NCBI GenBank assembly: GCA_946539475.1
Contig: CAMNHM010000051.1
Span: forward strand, 1-17,195
Source: an uncultured Prevotellaceae bacterium
Lineage (GTDB): Bacteria > Bacteroidota > Bacteroidia > Bacteroidales > Bacteroidaceae
Direction: 5' to 3'
Length of the DNA stretch: 17,195 nt
Shown here piece by piece: positions 9,201 to 14,547 of the stretch. A model generated the notes under the pieces. That model made no database searches and was not told the origin of the DNA. It saw nothing but the letters and a program-made list of their open reading frames with translations. Both the position numbers and the translations under genes were made by a program. The stretch's first letter is position 1. Each line of letters starts with the position of its first letter.

Positions 9201-9856
9201 AGCTCGACACCCACCAGTTCCATCCCTGGGAGGGTGGCGAAGGCAAGGTGCCGGCACAGTATCAGACATGCCGCGTGGAGCTGGCAAAGAAGGCGCTGAA
9301 GAACCATCAGGCCGACCGTGCCATCGACCTGCTCAGCCAGTGTCTCGACTATCCTCAGCACCTCGGTGAGGGTAAGCTATATGGCGCACAGGAGAACGAT
9401 TTCTACTACTTTCTGGGCCTGGCCTACCAACAGCAAGGACAGCCGGACAAGGCCCGCCAATGCTGGGAAGAAGCCACCAAGGGGCCACAGGAGCCCGCCG
9501 CTGCAATGTACTACAACGATGCCAAGCCCGACAAGATATTCTACCAGGGACTGGCCCTGCAGCGGCTAGGACGCCTCGGCGAGGCCAACGGACGCTTCTA
9601 CCGACTCATCAACTACGGCAAGCAGCACCTCTTCGACCACGTGGTGATGGACTACTTTGCCGTTTCCCTGCCCGACCTGCTCATCTGGGACGACAGCCTC
9701 GACGTCAAGAACGAGATCCACTGCAAGTACATGCTTGCCCTGGGCTATCTGGGCATGGGTGAGACAACCAAGGCTCACCGCTATCTGACGGAAGTCAACC
9801 AACTCGACAACAATCATCAAGGAGCACTATGCATCCTTACATCATTAACGAAATGA
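6278..9856 (+). CDS. DUF5107 and tetratricopeptide-repeat protein with in-frame insertions
   Basis: A 1192-aa protein with no signal peptide, so probably cytoplasmic. The N-terminal DUF5107 domain (about 30-385) resembles the galactose-mutarotase/lyase-like beta-sandwich that recognises sugars; hallmark stretches are VMVLPELGGRV (69-79), GGIEFNWPQHHRPSTFMPVD (112-131), FLWWANPAV (186-194) and WTWGNGDFGRAWDRNLTD (288-305). After a linker, TPR helices run from about 515 to 1190 (SALDYYEEALRRDPND, GRYEDALDELNHCL, KQGRRQEALEYMERAFHLNE), including the family-typical FHPWEGGEGKV (981-991). Exact function is unknown; such genes occur with carbohydrate catabolic clusters. Oddities are a GC-rich repeat translated as two decapeptides (about 325-344), an apparent 24-residue insertion at 609-632, and perhaps a short one near 698-711. 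The stop overlaps the GH35 start as ATGA, implying translational coupling. Confidence 0.93.
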   Translation: MSVKAWRELVTIPTYECGKPEKNPMFLEKRVYQGSSGVVYPYPVIEKISDEKKDMDYLAVWLENEYIKVMVLPELGGRVQMAYDKIRRRHFIYYNHVIKPALVGLAGPWISGGIEFNWPQHHRPSTFMPVDSTIVENKDGSVTVWVNEMERMFHQKGAAGFTLRPGCAYLEIQGRVSNRTPLPQTFLWWANPAVEVNDEYQSVFPPDINAVFDHGKRAVSSFPIATGTYYKMDYSAGVDISNYKNIYVPTSYMGVNSHYDFEGGYENDTRAGMLHVASHHFSPGKKQWTWGNGDFGRAWDRNLTDKAPLMPPEGGWKGQVSDYNLSPSGEQEGGLSPSSEQEGGLFRPYIELMAGVYTENQPDFTWLMPYEEKQFVQYFMPYREIGIVKQASKDFVINIEPQGNGCADAASRGVCLKVLATSKKQVVIVLGNKKGESYLEQQVTLTPEEVFVQTVDTKGAEMEQLLFAIYDQRADSHHSVKGTPLLTWEAEPDEIRPIPDAAEAALSPVDTKTNDQLYLTGLHLEQYRHATWSALDYYEEALRRDPNDVRCLNQTGLWYLRRGRFSKAESYLRRAVKIWQKRNPNPYDGEAIFNLALCLKLQGCCDAAICGLRFNTAPIEDRKTANRTFTESYDLFWKSTWNKAWADAGYYEAACISTAQGRYEDALDELNHCLVFNHCNHQARALKAAVLRLLQEGRQQGGMQMGTSQNLNERLALIKESLQLDRFNYGILYEQYLLTHDDDVLSEIVTMMHGNVYNYHELALDYARAGLWQEAAQILSIPAVSQQLRQQSPLTSYYLGWFQCCQGHSDKAVAYFQQAESASADYCFPNRLEDVVVLETAKKMNPQGARAAYYLGCLYYAARQYDIAIENWECSARLDPQFPTVWRNLALGRFNKQGRRQEALEYMERAFHLNEDDERVLMELDQLYKRMHRPHDERLAFLEQYPQLIRRRDDLLLEEITLLNQLGRYEEAMQKLDTHQFHPWEGGEGKVPAQYQTCRVELAKKALKNHQADRAIDLLSQCLDYPQHLGEGKLYGAQENDFYYFLGLAYQQQGQPDKARQCWEEATKGPQEPAAAMYYNDAKPDKIFYQGLALQRLGRLGEANGRFYRLINYGKQHLFDHVVMDYFAVSLPDLLIWDDSLDVKNEIHCKYMLALGYLGMGETTKAHRYLTEVNQLDNNHQGALCILTSLTK
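7195..7216 (-). repeat. degenerate inverted copy of the GC-rich palindromic repeat
   Basis: This stretch (GGCCCCCCTGATG then CCCCCCGAG) is close to the reverse complement of 7258-7280. Pairing gives eight consecutive base pairs plus a T-A, a 2-nt mismatch, two more pairs, five C-G pairs after a 2-nt bulge, and three closing pairs. It also matches the plus-strand sequence of the copy at 16911 (GCCCCCCTCCTG then CTCCCCCCGA). The transcript could form a hairpin within coding sequence. It is translated as KAPLMPPEGG, part of a segment that seems extra for the family. Confidence 0.55.
7249..7308 (+). repeat. two tandem 30-bp GC-rich repeat units inside the DUF5107 gene
   Basis: Unit 1 is 7249-7278 and unit 2 is 7279-7308. 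They share 26 of 30 positions and contain CCTCTCCCC, TCG and GAGCAGGA followed by a G-run. Because 30 is a multiple of three, the reading frame is kept and the units encode LSPSGEQEGG and LSPSSEQEGG. The palindromic core (CTCCCCC then GGGGGAG) recurs at 16911-16943 in an unrelated gene. DUF5107 relatives, as I recall them, run from NLTD almost directly into GPYIELM, so this block lies in an inserted segment between the conserved RNLTD and RPYIELMAGVYT. Confidence 0.85.
8102..8173 (+). other. apparent in-frame 72-bp (24-codon) insertion in the DUF5107/TPR gene
   Basis: Residues 609-632 (from ICGLRFNT to RTFTES) separate CDAA from YDLFWKSTWNKAWADA. In the related proteins I recall, an AAYDxFxKxxWN-type helix is continuous, so joining GATGCAGCA (8093-8101) to TACGATCTC (8174-8182) restores the expected DAAYDLFWKSTWN. 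TACGAT also occurs inside the segment at 8112-8117, giving a 6-bp direct repeat 62 bp apart. The insertion is inferred from remembered family patterns, not from an alignment. Confidence 0.45.
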
Positions 9857-11883
9857 AAAGAACCATTCTATTACTACTGCTTACAGTCAGCATCTGCCTG
9901 ACGGCACACGCCCAGACAAAAGAGGTGACATGGGACCAGTATAGCCTGATCATCGACGGACAGCGCGTCTGTCCAGTAATGGGCGAAGTGCACTATTCGC
10001 GTATTCCAGCCACAGAATGGGCCGACGAAGTACGCAAGATGAAAGAGGGCGGAGTGACCATCATCGCCTGCTACGTCTTCTGGAACCACATCGAGGAGCA
10101 GGAGGGCATCTTCAGATGGGACGGACAGCGCGACCTGCGCCGCTTCCTGGAGGTATGCCAAAAGGAGCAGCTACCCGTCGTGCTGCGCATAGGACCGTTC
10201 TGCCACGGTGAGGTGCGCAACGGCGGCATACCCGACTGGATGTTCCGCAAGGGCTGCAAGCTGCGCAGCACAGAGCCAGTGTTCCTAGCCTTCGTAGAGA
10301 AGCTCTACCGCCAGATCTACACCCAAGTGCAAGGCATGCAGTGGAAGGACGGAGGCCCGATCATAGCCTGCCAGTTCGACAACGAATACCGGGGCTCGGG
10401 CGACTATTTGATGGCCCTGAAGCGCATTGCCCGCGGCATAGGCTTCGACCTGCCCTTCTACACCCGCACAGGATGGCCCGAGCTGTCGAAGCCCGTACCC
10501 TTCGGCGAGATGATTCCCCTCTATGGCGACTATGCCGACGGATTCTGGGACAAAAGCACCCAGGAGACGGCCGGCAACTACTACAAGGCATTCCATTTCA
10601 AGGCCTTCCGCTCCTCAACGGCCATCGGCACCGACCTGCTGGGCAAGCAGGAGGAGAAAGTCAACAAGGGCGACGAGCAATACCCCTACTTCACCTGTGA
10701 GCTGGGAGGAGGAATGGCAACGGCCTACCACCGCCGACCCTACATCTACCCAGAGGACAGCTATAGCATGGCACTGGTGAAGCTGGGCAGCGGATCGAAC
10801 CTGCTGGGCTACTACATGTATCACGGAGGCACCAACCCAGAAAGCTCCACAGGCATCACCCTCAACGAGACGCAGCGCACACCTGGCACAGCCAACAACG
10901 ACCTGCCCGCCTGCACCTACGACTTCCAGGCTCCCCTGGGCGAGTTCGGACAGGCCTATCCACAGTACTACATGCTGCGACCGCTCCATCTCTTCATGCA
11001 CGACTGGGCTGGCGTGCTCGCCCCAATGGATGCCTTCTTCCCCTGCAAGCAGGACATTGCCAAAGGCGACGACTCCTTCCTACGCTGGGCCTACCGCGCG
11101 AAGGGCGACAGCGGCTTCATCTTCATCAACAACTACGAACGCCTGCAGAACCTCACGGCAAAACGGGGAGAGCGGCTGGAGGCCTGTGGAGTGCGATTGC
11201 CTGCGCTCACCATCCCTGCCGGCTGCATGGCCATCTTTCCTGTCAACATTGACGGAATCAAGTACGCCACAGCACAGCTGGTGGCCCGTCGCGACGGGAA
11301 AACCTACATGATGCAGGTGAAAGGCATCCCCACTACCATTGCCCTGAAGAATGGCAAGACGCTGAAGAACGTGAAGCCACGCGGCATCGACACGCCCGTC
11401 TACGACAATCTGTACCTGCTCACCCAGCAAGAGGCCGAGCACCTCTTCCTGCCTGACAGGGGCCACGAGGACATCGGCCTGGAGGCTACCTGTAAGAAGG
11501 TGAAAGAGGCCGGACCGCTACGCCAGATCGTGAAAGGGCCTGCCAAGGTGGCCGAAGCACCGTCAGAGGACGACTGGCAGCAGGCCGCCGTCTACGAGAT
11601 TGCAGTACCCGCAGAAGCCGTCACAAAGTTCAAGCGCCTGCTGCGCATCGACTACCGGGGCGACTGCGCACGTCTCTATGCCGACGGAAAGCTCATCGCC
11701 GACAACTTCTACTACGGACGCCCGTTCCTCTATGGCCTCTGGCGACTGCCGCAGGGCATCACCAAGCTCCAGCTGTGCATCCTCCCCCTGCAGCCCGATG
11801 CTCCCATCTATCTCCCACGCGAGGCCGATGCCACCGCCGGCGAGGAGCTGAAGAACGTCACCGTCACTTACCAAGGACTATAA
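9853..11883 (+). CDS. GH35 family glycosidase (beta-galactosidase type), secreted
   Basis: A 676-aa retaining glycosidase expected to remove terminal beta-galactose. The start at 9853 gives a clean signal peptide (MKRTILLLLLTVSICLTAHA, cut near Ala20) and the ATGA overlap with the previous stop; the upstream ATG at 9829 would add eight residues before it. Landmarks are GEVHYSRIP (44-52), YVFWNHIEEQEGIFRWDG (74-91), RIGPFCHGEVRNGGIPDW (112-129), QFDNEY (174-179) with the presumed acid/base Glu178, CELGGG (282-287) with the presumed nucleophile Glu283, MYHGGTN (322-328) and YDFQAPLGEFG (356-366). Standard GH35 enzymes read Q-V/I-E-N-E at the acid/base site; here the residue before Asn is Asp. 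C-terminal beta-sandwich domains fill about 400-676. No lipobox is seen, so periplasmic or secreted. Confidence 0.92.
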   Translation: MKRTILLLLLTVSICLTAHAQTKEVTWDQYSLIIDGQRVCPVMGEVHYSRIPATEWADEVRKMKEGGVTIIACYVFWNHIEEQEGIFRWDGQRDLRRFLEVCQKEQLPVVLRIGPFCHGEVRNGGIPDWMFRKGCKLRSTEPVFLAFVEKLYRQIYTQVQGMQWKDGGPIIACQFDNEYRGSGDYLMALKRIARGIGFDLPFYTRTGWPELSKPVPFGEMIPLYGDYADGFWDKSTQETAGNYYKAFHFKAFRSSTAIGTDLLGKQEEKVNKGDEQYPYFTCELGGGMATAYHRRPYIYPEDSYSMALVKLGSGSNLLGYYMYHGGTNPESSTGITLNETQRTPGTANNDLPACTYDFQAPLGEFGQAYPQYYMLRPLHLFMHDWAGVLAPMDAFFPCKQDIAKGDDSFLRWAYRAKGDSGFIFINNYERLQNLTAKRGERLEACGVRLPALTIPAGCMAIFPVNIDGIKYATAQLVARRDGKTYMMQVKGIPTTIALKNGKTLKNVKPRGIDTPVYDNLYLLTQQEAEHLFLPDRGHEDIGLEATCKKVKEAGPLRQIVKGPAKVAEAPSEDDWQQAAVYEIAVPAEAVTKFKRLLRIDYRGDCARLYADGKLIADNFYYGRPFLYGLWRLPQGITKLQLCILPLQPDAPIYLPREADATAGEELKNVTVTYQGL

Positions 11884-11903
11884 CACCTAACACTTAGCAC
11901 ACC

Positions 11904-12458
11904 ATGCTGAGAACATTCAGAATCATCCTGCTCTGCCTGCTGGCAAGCCTCAGCACGCAAGCGCAACAAGACAAGAAGACTGCCGACCGCCTGACAGAAA
12001 TCCGAGAGCTATATGCCAAGGCAATGGCGTGGATGGCAGGAGAACACGTCGAAGACAACATGGGCTACAATACGAGCATCAATACGGACCGCGTCATACC
12101 TGCCCTGGGATCAGTCAACGAGACCATAAACTTCTACTTCGGGCTGGACAACGAGCGATTCGAGGAAGACCTGACCGTGGTCTACCTGCCCTACTTCATG
12201 GACCGCCGGTACTATCGGGGGCCGTGCGAATATTTTGAGGAGTACCTCTTCGACCTCAAGACGGGCAATCTCGTCTACTTCTCGCGCATCAACGACAATG
12301 ACAACGGCGGGAAAGACGAGACACGCCTCTACTGGGGGAAGAATGGAAAAGAAGTAGTATACAAGGTAACCAAAGGAGACGACCCTGCCAGTGGGAACGT
12401 AGCATCGGCAATAGCCGACAGGCTGAAAAAGGTTTTCAATTTGCTGGTAAAAGATTAA
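11904..12458 (+). CDS. small secreted protein of unknown function
   Basis: A 184-aa protein with a signal peptide (LRTFRIILLCLLASLSTQAQ, probable cut near residue 20) and no cysteine lipobox, hence periplasmic or released. The mature part starts with a basic, helical stretch (DKKTADRLTEIRELYAKAMAWM), then mixed beta-rich sequence with YNTSINTDRVIP, INFYFGL, YYRGPCEYFEEYLFDLKTGNLVYFSR and RLYWGKNGKEVVYKV. The DLKTGNLVYFSR pattern resembles small beta-sheet proteins common in Bacteroidetes, but I do not recognise a named family. It begins 20 nt after GH35 and is the last gene before a strong terminator, so it is very likely the final cistron of the operon. Function unknown. Confidence 0.85.
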   Translation: MLRTFRIILLCLLASLSTQAQQDKKTADRLTEIRELYAKAMAWMAGEHVEDNMGYNTSINTDRVIPALGSVNETINFYFGLDNERFEEDLTVVYLPYFMDRRYYRGPCEYFEEYLFDLKTGNLVYFSRINDNDNGGKDETRLYWGKNGKEVVYKVTKGDDPASGNVASAIADRLKKVFNLLVKD

Positions 12459-12478
12459 TCCCAAGTATTAAATAAACT

Positions 12479-12515
12479 AAAAAACGAGGCTACTATTTGC
12501 AGTCTCGTTTTTTTT
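12479..12515 (+). terminator. intrinsic terminator ending the glycosidase operon
   Basis: The left arm AAAAAACGAGGCT (12479-12491) pairs with AGTCTCGTTTTTT (12501-12513) with one G-U, around a 9-nt loop, and the T-tract runs 12508-12515. It starts 20 nt after the stop of the 184-aa gene. The A-rich left arm means the reverse strand would also end in a T-run, but no gene there needs it. Confidence 0.9.
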
Positions 12516-12526
12516 GTGTATCTTTG
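12496..12526 (+). promoter_or_regulatory. Bacteroidetes-type promoter of aldA
   Basis: TTTG at 12496-12499 (-33 box), a 19-nt spacer, then TATCTTTG at 12519-12526 (matches TAnnTTTG). Transcription would begin a few bases later, leaving a leader of about 40 nt before the ATG at 12571. The -33 box lies in the loop of the terminator hairpin of the previous operon, so the two signals physically overlap. Confidence 0.82.
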
Positions 12527-12570
12527 TTGCCGAATTAAAAACTACTTTATTCTAAAACAAAACTACACGT

Positions 12571-14013
12571 ATGAAAGACTTAAAGATGTACATCAACGGC
12601 CAGTTCTGCGAGAGCTCGAACGGCAAATGGATTGAAGTGTTGAACCCCTCGACGGAGGAAGTCATCTCACGTCAGCCGGAGGGAACTATTGAAGACGTGA
12701 ACCGCGCCCTCGACGCTGCTCGCGCCGCACAGAAAGCATGGGGCAAGACGCCCGCCATCGAGCGCGCCGGCTACCTGCTGAAGATTGCAGCCGGCATCAA
12801 GGCCCGCGAGCAGGAGTTCACCGAGATCATCATGCGCGAGCAGGGCAAGACCCGGGGTTGGGCATCCATCGAGGTCGGTGCCACCATCAGCTACTTCGAA
12901 TATATGGCATCCTTCGCACGCCACATCGAGGGTGAGATCATCCCCAGCGACCGCCCCAACGAGACCATCCTGCTGACGAAGAAGCCCATCGGCGTCGTTG
13001 CCGGCATCCTGCCCTGGAACTTCCCCTTCTTCCTCATCGCCCGCAAGGCAGGTGCAGCCCTCATCGCAGGCTGTACCATCGTCATCAAGCCCAGCCAGCT
13101 GACGCCGGAGAACTGCACCGAGTTTGCAAAGGTGGTCGACGAGGTGGGACTGCCCGCCGGCGTGATCAACATCGTCACGGGTAAGGGCTCCGTCATCGGC
13201 AACGAGATGGCTGGCTCGCCGAAGATTGACATCGTCAGCGTCACAGGCTCCGTGGCTGCCGGAGAGAGCATCATGGCTGCCGCCTCGAAGAACATCACGA
13301 AGGTGAGCCTCGAGCTGGGCGGCAAGGCACCGGCCATCGTCATGAAGGATGCCGACCTGGAGCGTGCAGCACAGTGGATCGTCGACAGCCGCATCGGCAA
13401 CAACGGCCAGATCTGCAACAACGCCGAGCGCGTCTACGTGCAGAAGGACGTAAAGGAGGCTTTCACGAAGATTCTCGTCGAGAAGATGAAGGCCGTGAAG
13501 GTGGGCGACCCCTGCGCCGACGAGACCGTCGACATGGGTCCGCTGGTAGAGGCCCGCGCCCTGGAGAGCGTCACGGAGAAGGTGGAGCGCGCCATCAAGC
13601 AAGGCGCCAAGCTGCTCTGCGGCGGCCACCGCGTCGGCGAGAAGGGCTACTTCTATGCCGCCACCGTGCTCGACGACTGCCGTCAGGAGATGGACATCAT
13701 CCATGAGGAGACCTTCGGCCCCGTCATCCCGCTGGTAGAGTTCACCGACATCGACGAGGCCATCCGTATGGCCAACGACTGCGAGTACGGCCTGGCCAGC
13801 AGCATCTTCACCAAGGACCTGAACGTGGCCGTGAAGGCATGCCGCGAGCTGGAGTTCGGCGAGACCTACGTCAACCGCGAGCACTTCGAAGCCATCCAAG
13901 GCTTCCATGCCGGTGTGAAGAAGAGCGGCATCGGCGGTGCCGACGGCAAGCACGGCGTCGACGAGTACCTCGTCACCCACGTCACCTACCTCGACACCTA
14001 CGACGACATGTAG
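12571..14013 (+). CDS. aldA: AldA-type lactaldehyde/glycolaldehyde dehydrogenase
   Basis: A 480-aa cytoplasmic NAD-dependent aldehyde dehydrogenase. E. coli AldA oxidises L-lactaldehyde to L-lactate in fucose and rhamnose breakdown, and glycolaldehyde to glycolate in pentose breakdown (family knowledge). Full-length similarity is visible: MYINGQF (6-12), GILPWNFPFFLIARK (145-159) with Asn150, IKPS (172-175), TGSVAAGE (225-232), LELGGKAP (247-254) with general base Glu248, NNGQICNNAERVYVQ (277-291) with catalytic Cys282, and the AldA-like C-terminal blocks FGETYVNREHFEAIQGFHAG and KSGIGGADGKHG. It has its own promoter and terminator, so it is a monocistronic unit. It may serve deoxysugar or pentose catabolism along with the upstream operon, but co-regulation is not shown. 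Codon use is strongly biased to C/G third positions, as in highly expressed genes here. Confidence 0.95.
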   Translation: MKDLKMYINGQFCESSNGKWIEVLNPSTEEVISRQPEGTIEDVNRALDAARAAQKAWGKTPAIERAGYLLKIAAGIKAREQEFTEIIMREQGKTRGWASIEVGATISYFEYMASFARHIEGEIIPSDRPNETILLTKKPIGVVAGILPWNFPFFLIARKAGAALIAGCTIVIKPSQLTPENCTEFAKVVDEVGLPAGVINIVTGKGSVIGNEMAGSPKIDIVSVTGSVAAGESIMAAASKNITKVSLELGGKAPAIVMKDADLERAAQWIVDSRIGNNGQICNNAERVYVQKDVKEAFTKILVEKMKAVKVGDPCADETVDMGPLVEARALESVTEKVERAIKQGAKLLCGGHRVGEKGYFYAATVLDDCRQEMDIIHEETFGPVIPLVEFTDIDEAIRMANDCEYGLASSIFTKDLNVAVKACRELEFGETYVNREHFEAIQGFHAGVKKSGIGGADGKHGVDEYLVTHVTYLDTYDDM

Positions 14014-14035
14014 TCTTCAGCCACCCACCAATAGG

Positions 14036-14071
14036 GAGGGACGCACCAGCACGGTGCGCCCCTCTTTTTTT
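14036..14071 (+). terminator. intrinsic terminator of aldA
   Basis: The left arm GAGGGACGCACC (14036-14047) pairs with GGTGCGCCCCTC (14053-14064) with one mismatch around the 5-nt loop AGCAC, followed by seven T (14065-14071). It begins 22 nt after the aldA stop. Confidence 0.9.
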
Positions 14072-14203
14072 CTTCCGCTATTTTTTTCATGAAAGCCAAG
14101 CAAAAAGGTTCTTTTCCTTTGTTTTCATCTCACTAATTTGTCAATCTGAGACTAAGTTTAGAAGACAGGCAGCATCTTAGAAATTCAAAAAATTCGCTAT
14201 TTA

Positions 14204-14235
14204 TTTGGTGTTTCGCTAGATTTACACTATCTTTG
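14204..14235 (+). promoter_or_regulatory. Bacteroidetes-type promoter of the structured RNA
   Basis: TTTG at 14204-14207, a 20-nt spacer, then TATCTTTG at 14228-14235. Both boxes match the Bacteroidetes consensus and the spacing is ideal. It lies in an AT-rich stretch with no coding sequence for the next 300 nt, so its product is best explained as a non-coding RNA or a long leader. Confidence 0.8.
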
Positions 14236-14239
14236 CACC

Positions 14240-14497
14240 GACAAATCACAGAAGTATAACCCTTTAACCCCCAAGACCGAATGCCTATGGGCTAAGATAG
14301 AAAACAAAACATACACGTTGAAGCGTCCGCTTTGATTCTTGCTCTCCCCGAAATCGGCAAAATTTCACAACGAGCATACAAGAGTAAAGTTGACGGTTCA
14401 CGCCTGATGGCGTGGGCCTTTACTCGTTAAAGTATGCTAAGGTGTTTGCCGATACCTGGGAGAACGTAAGCGAAGTAATTGCTCACGTTTTTCTTTT
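14240..14497 (+). ncRNA. structured small RNA, candidate 6S-like RNA
   Basis: About 255 nt lie between a strong promoter and an intrinsic terminator with no open reading frame of note. Nested helices form a rod: TCTCCC 14343-14348 with GGGAGA 14458-14463; ATCGGCAAA 14353-14361 with TTTGCCGAT 14445-14453 (9 bp perfect); AGCATAC 14373-14379 with GTATGCT 14432-14438; GAGTAAAG 14382-14389 with CTTTACTC 14418-14425; and an apical CACGCC-TGAT-GGCGTG hairpin (14399-14414). An asymmetric internal loop (11 and 6 nt) separates the second and third helices. A single long interrupted hairpin with a central bubble recalls 6S RNA, the sigma-70-holoenzyme regulator. The fold is seen; the 6S name is inference. 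A cis-acting leader of the lipoprotein gene is the main alternative. The 5' end is estimated from the promoter. Confidence 0.65.
14463..14497 (+). terminator. intrinsic terminator of the structured RNA
   Basis: AACGTAAGC (14463-14471) pairs with GCTCACGTT (14481-14489) with one mismatch around a 9-nt loop, followed by TTTTTCTTTT (14488-14497). It abuts the closing helix of the rod and separates the RNA from the downstream lipoprotein gene. Confidence 0.75.
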
Positions 14498-14504
14498 GTG
14501 CTAA

Positions 14505-14547
14505 TTTTAAAATACATTAATCAACATTTTAAATACATCAATCAACA
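14505..14547 (+). repeat. tandem 21-22 nt repeat at the lipoprotein gene start
   Basis: Copy 1 (14505-14526) reads TTTTAAAATACATT then AATCAACA; copy 2 (14527-14547) reads TTTTAAATACATC then AATCAACA, and its last base is the A of the ATG. They differ by one A in the A-run and one T/C. The region is A/T-rich, suited to an unstructured ribosome entry site in Bacteroidetes. A weak promoter-like pair (TTG 14479-14481, 20 nt, TAATTTTA 14502-14509) lies just upstream. Confidence 0.8.

Noticed and set aside
12667..13980. Long 437-codon open frame on the minus strand across aldA
   Set aside because: It is a shadow of the strongly GC-biased aldA codons; its translation is Leu/Asp/Ala-rich without domains, and the plus-strand AldA homology is unmistakable.
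14072..14203. Possible short gene or regulatory element upstream of the RNA promoter
   Set aside because: AT-rich sequence with a short CTAAG/CTTAG inverted pair only; no start codon context, homology or convincing structure.
14240..14497. Ligand-binding riboswitch or tmRNA
   Set aside because: No known riboswitch core, no tRNA-like acceptor or T-arm, and no tag reading frame seen; a rod-like small RNA fits better.
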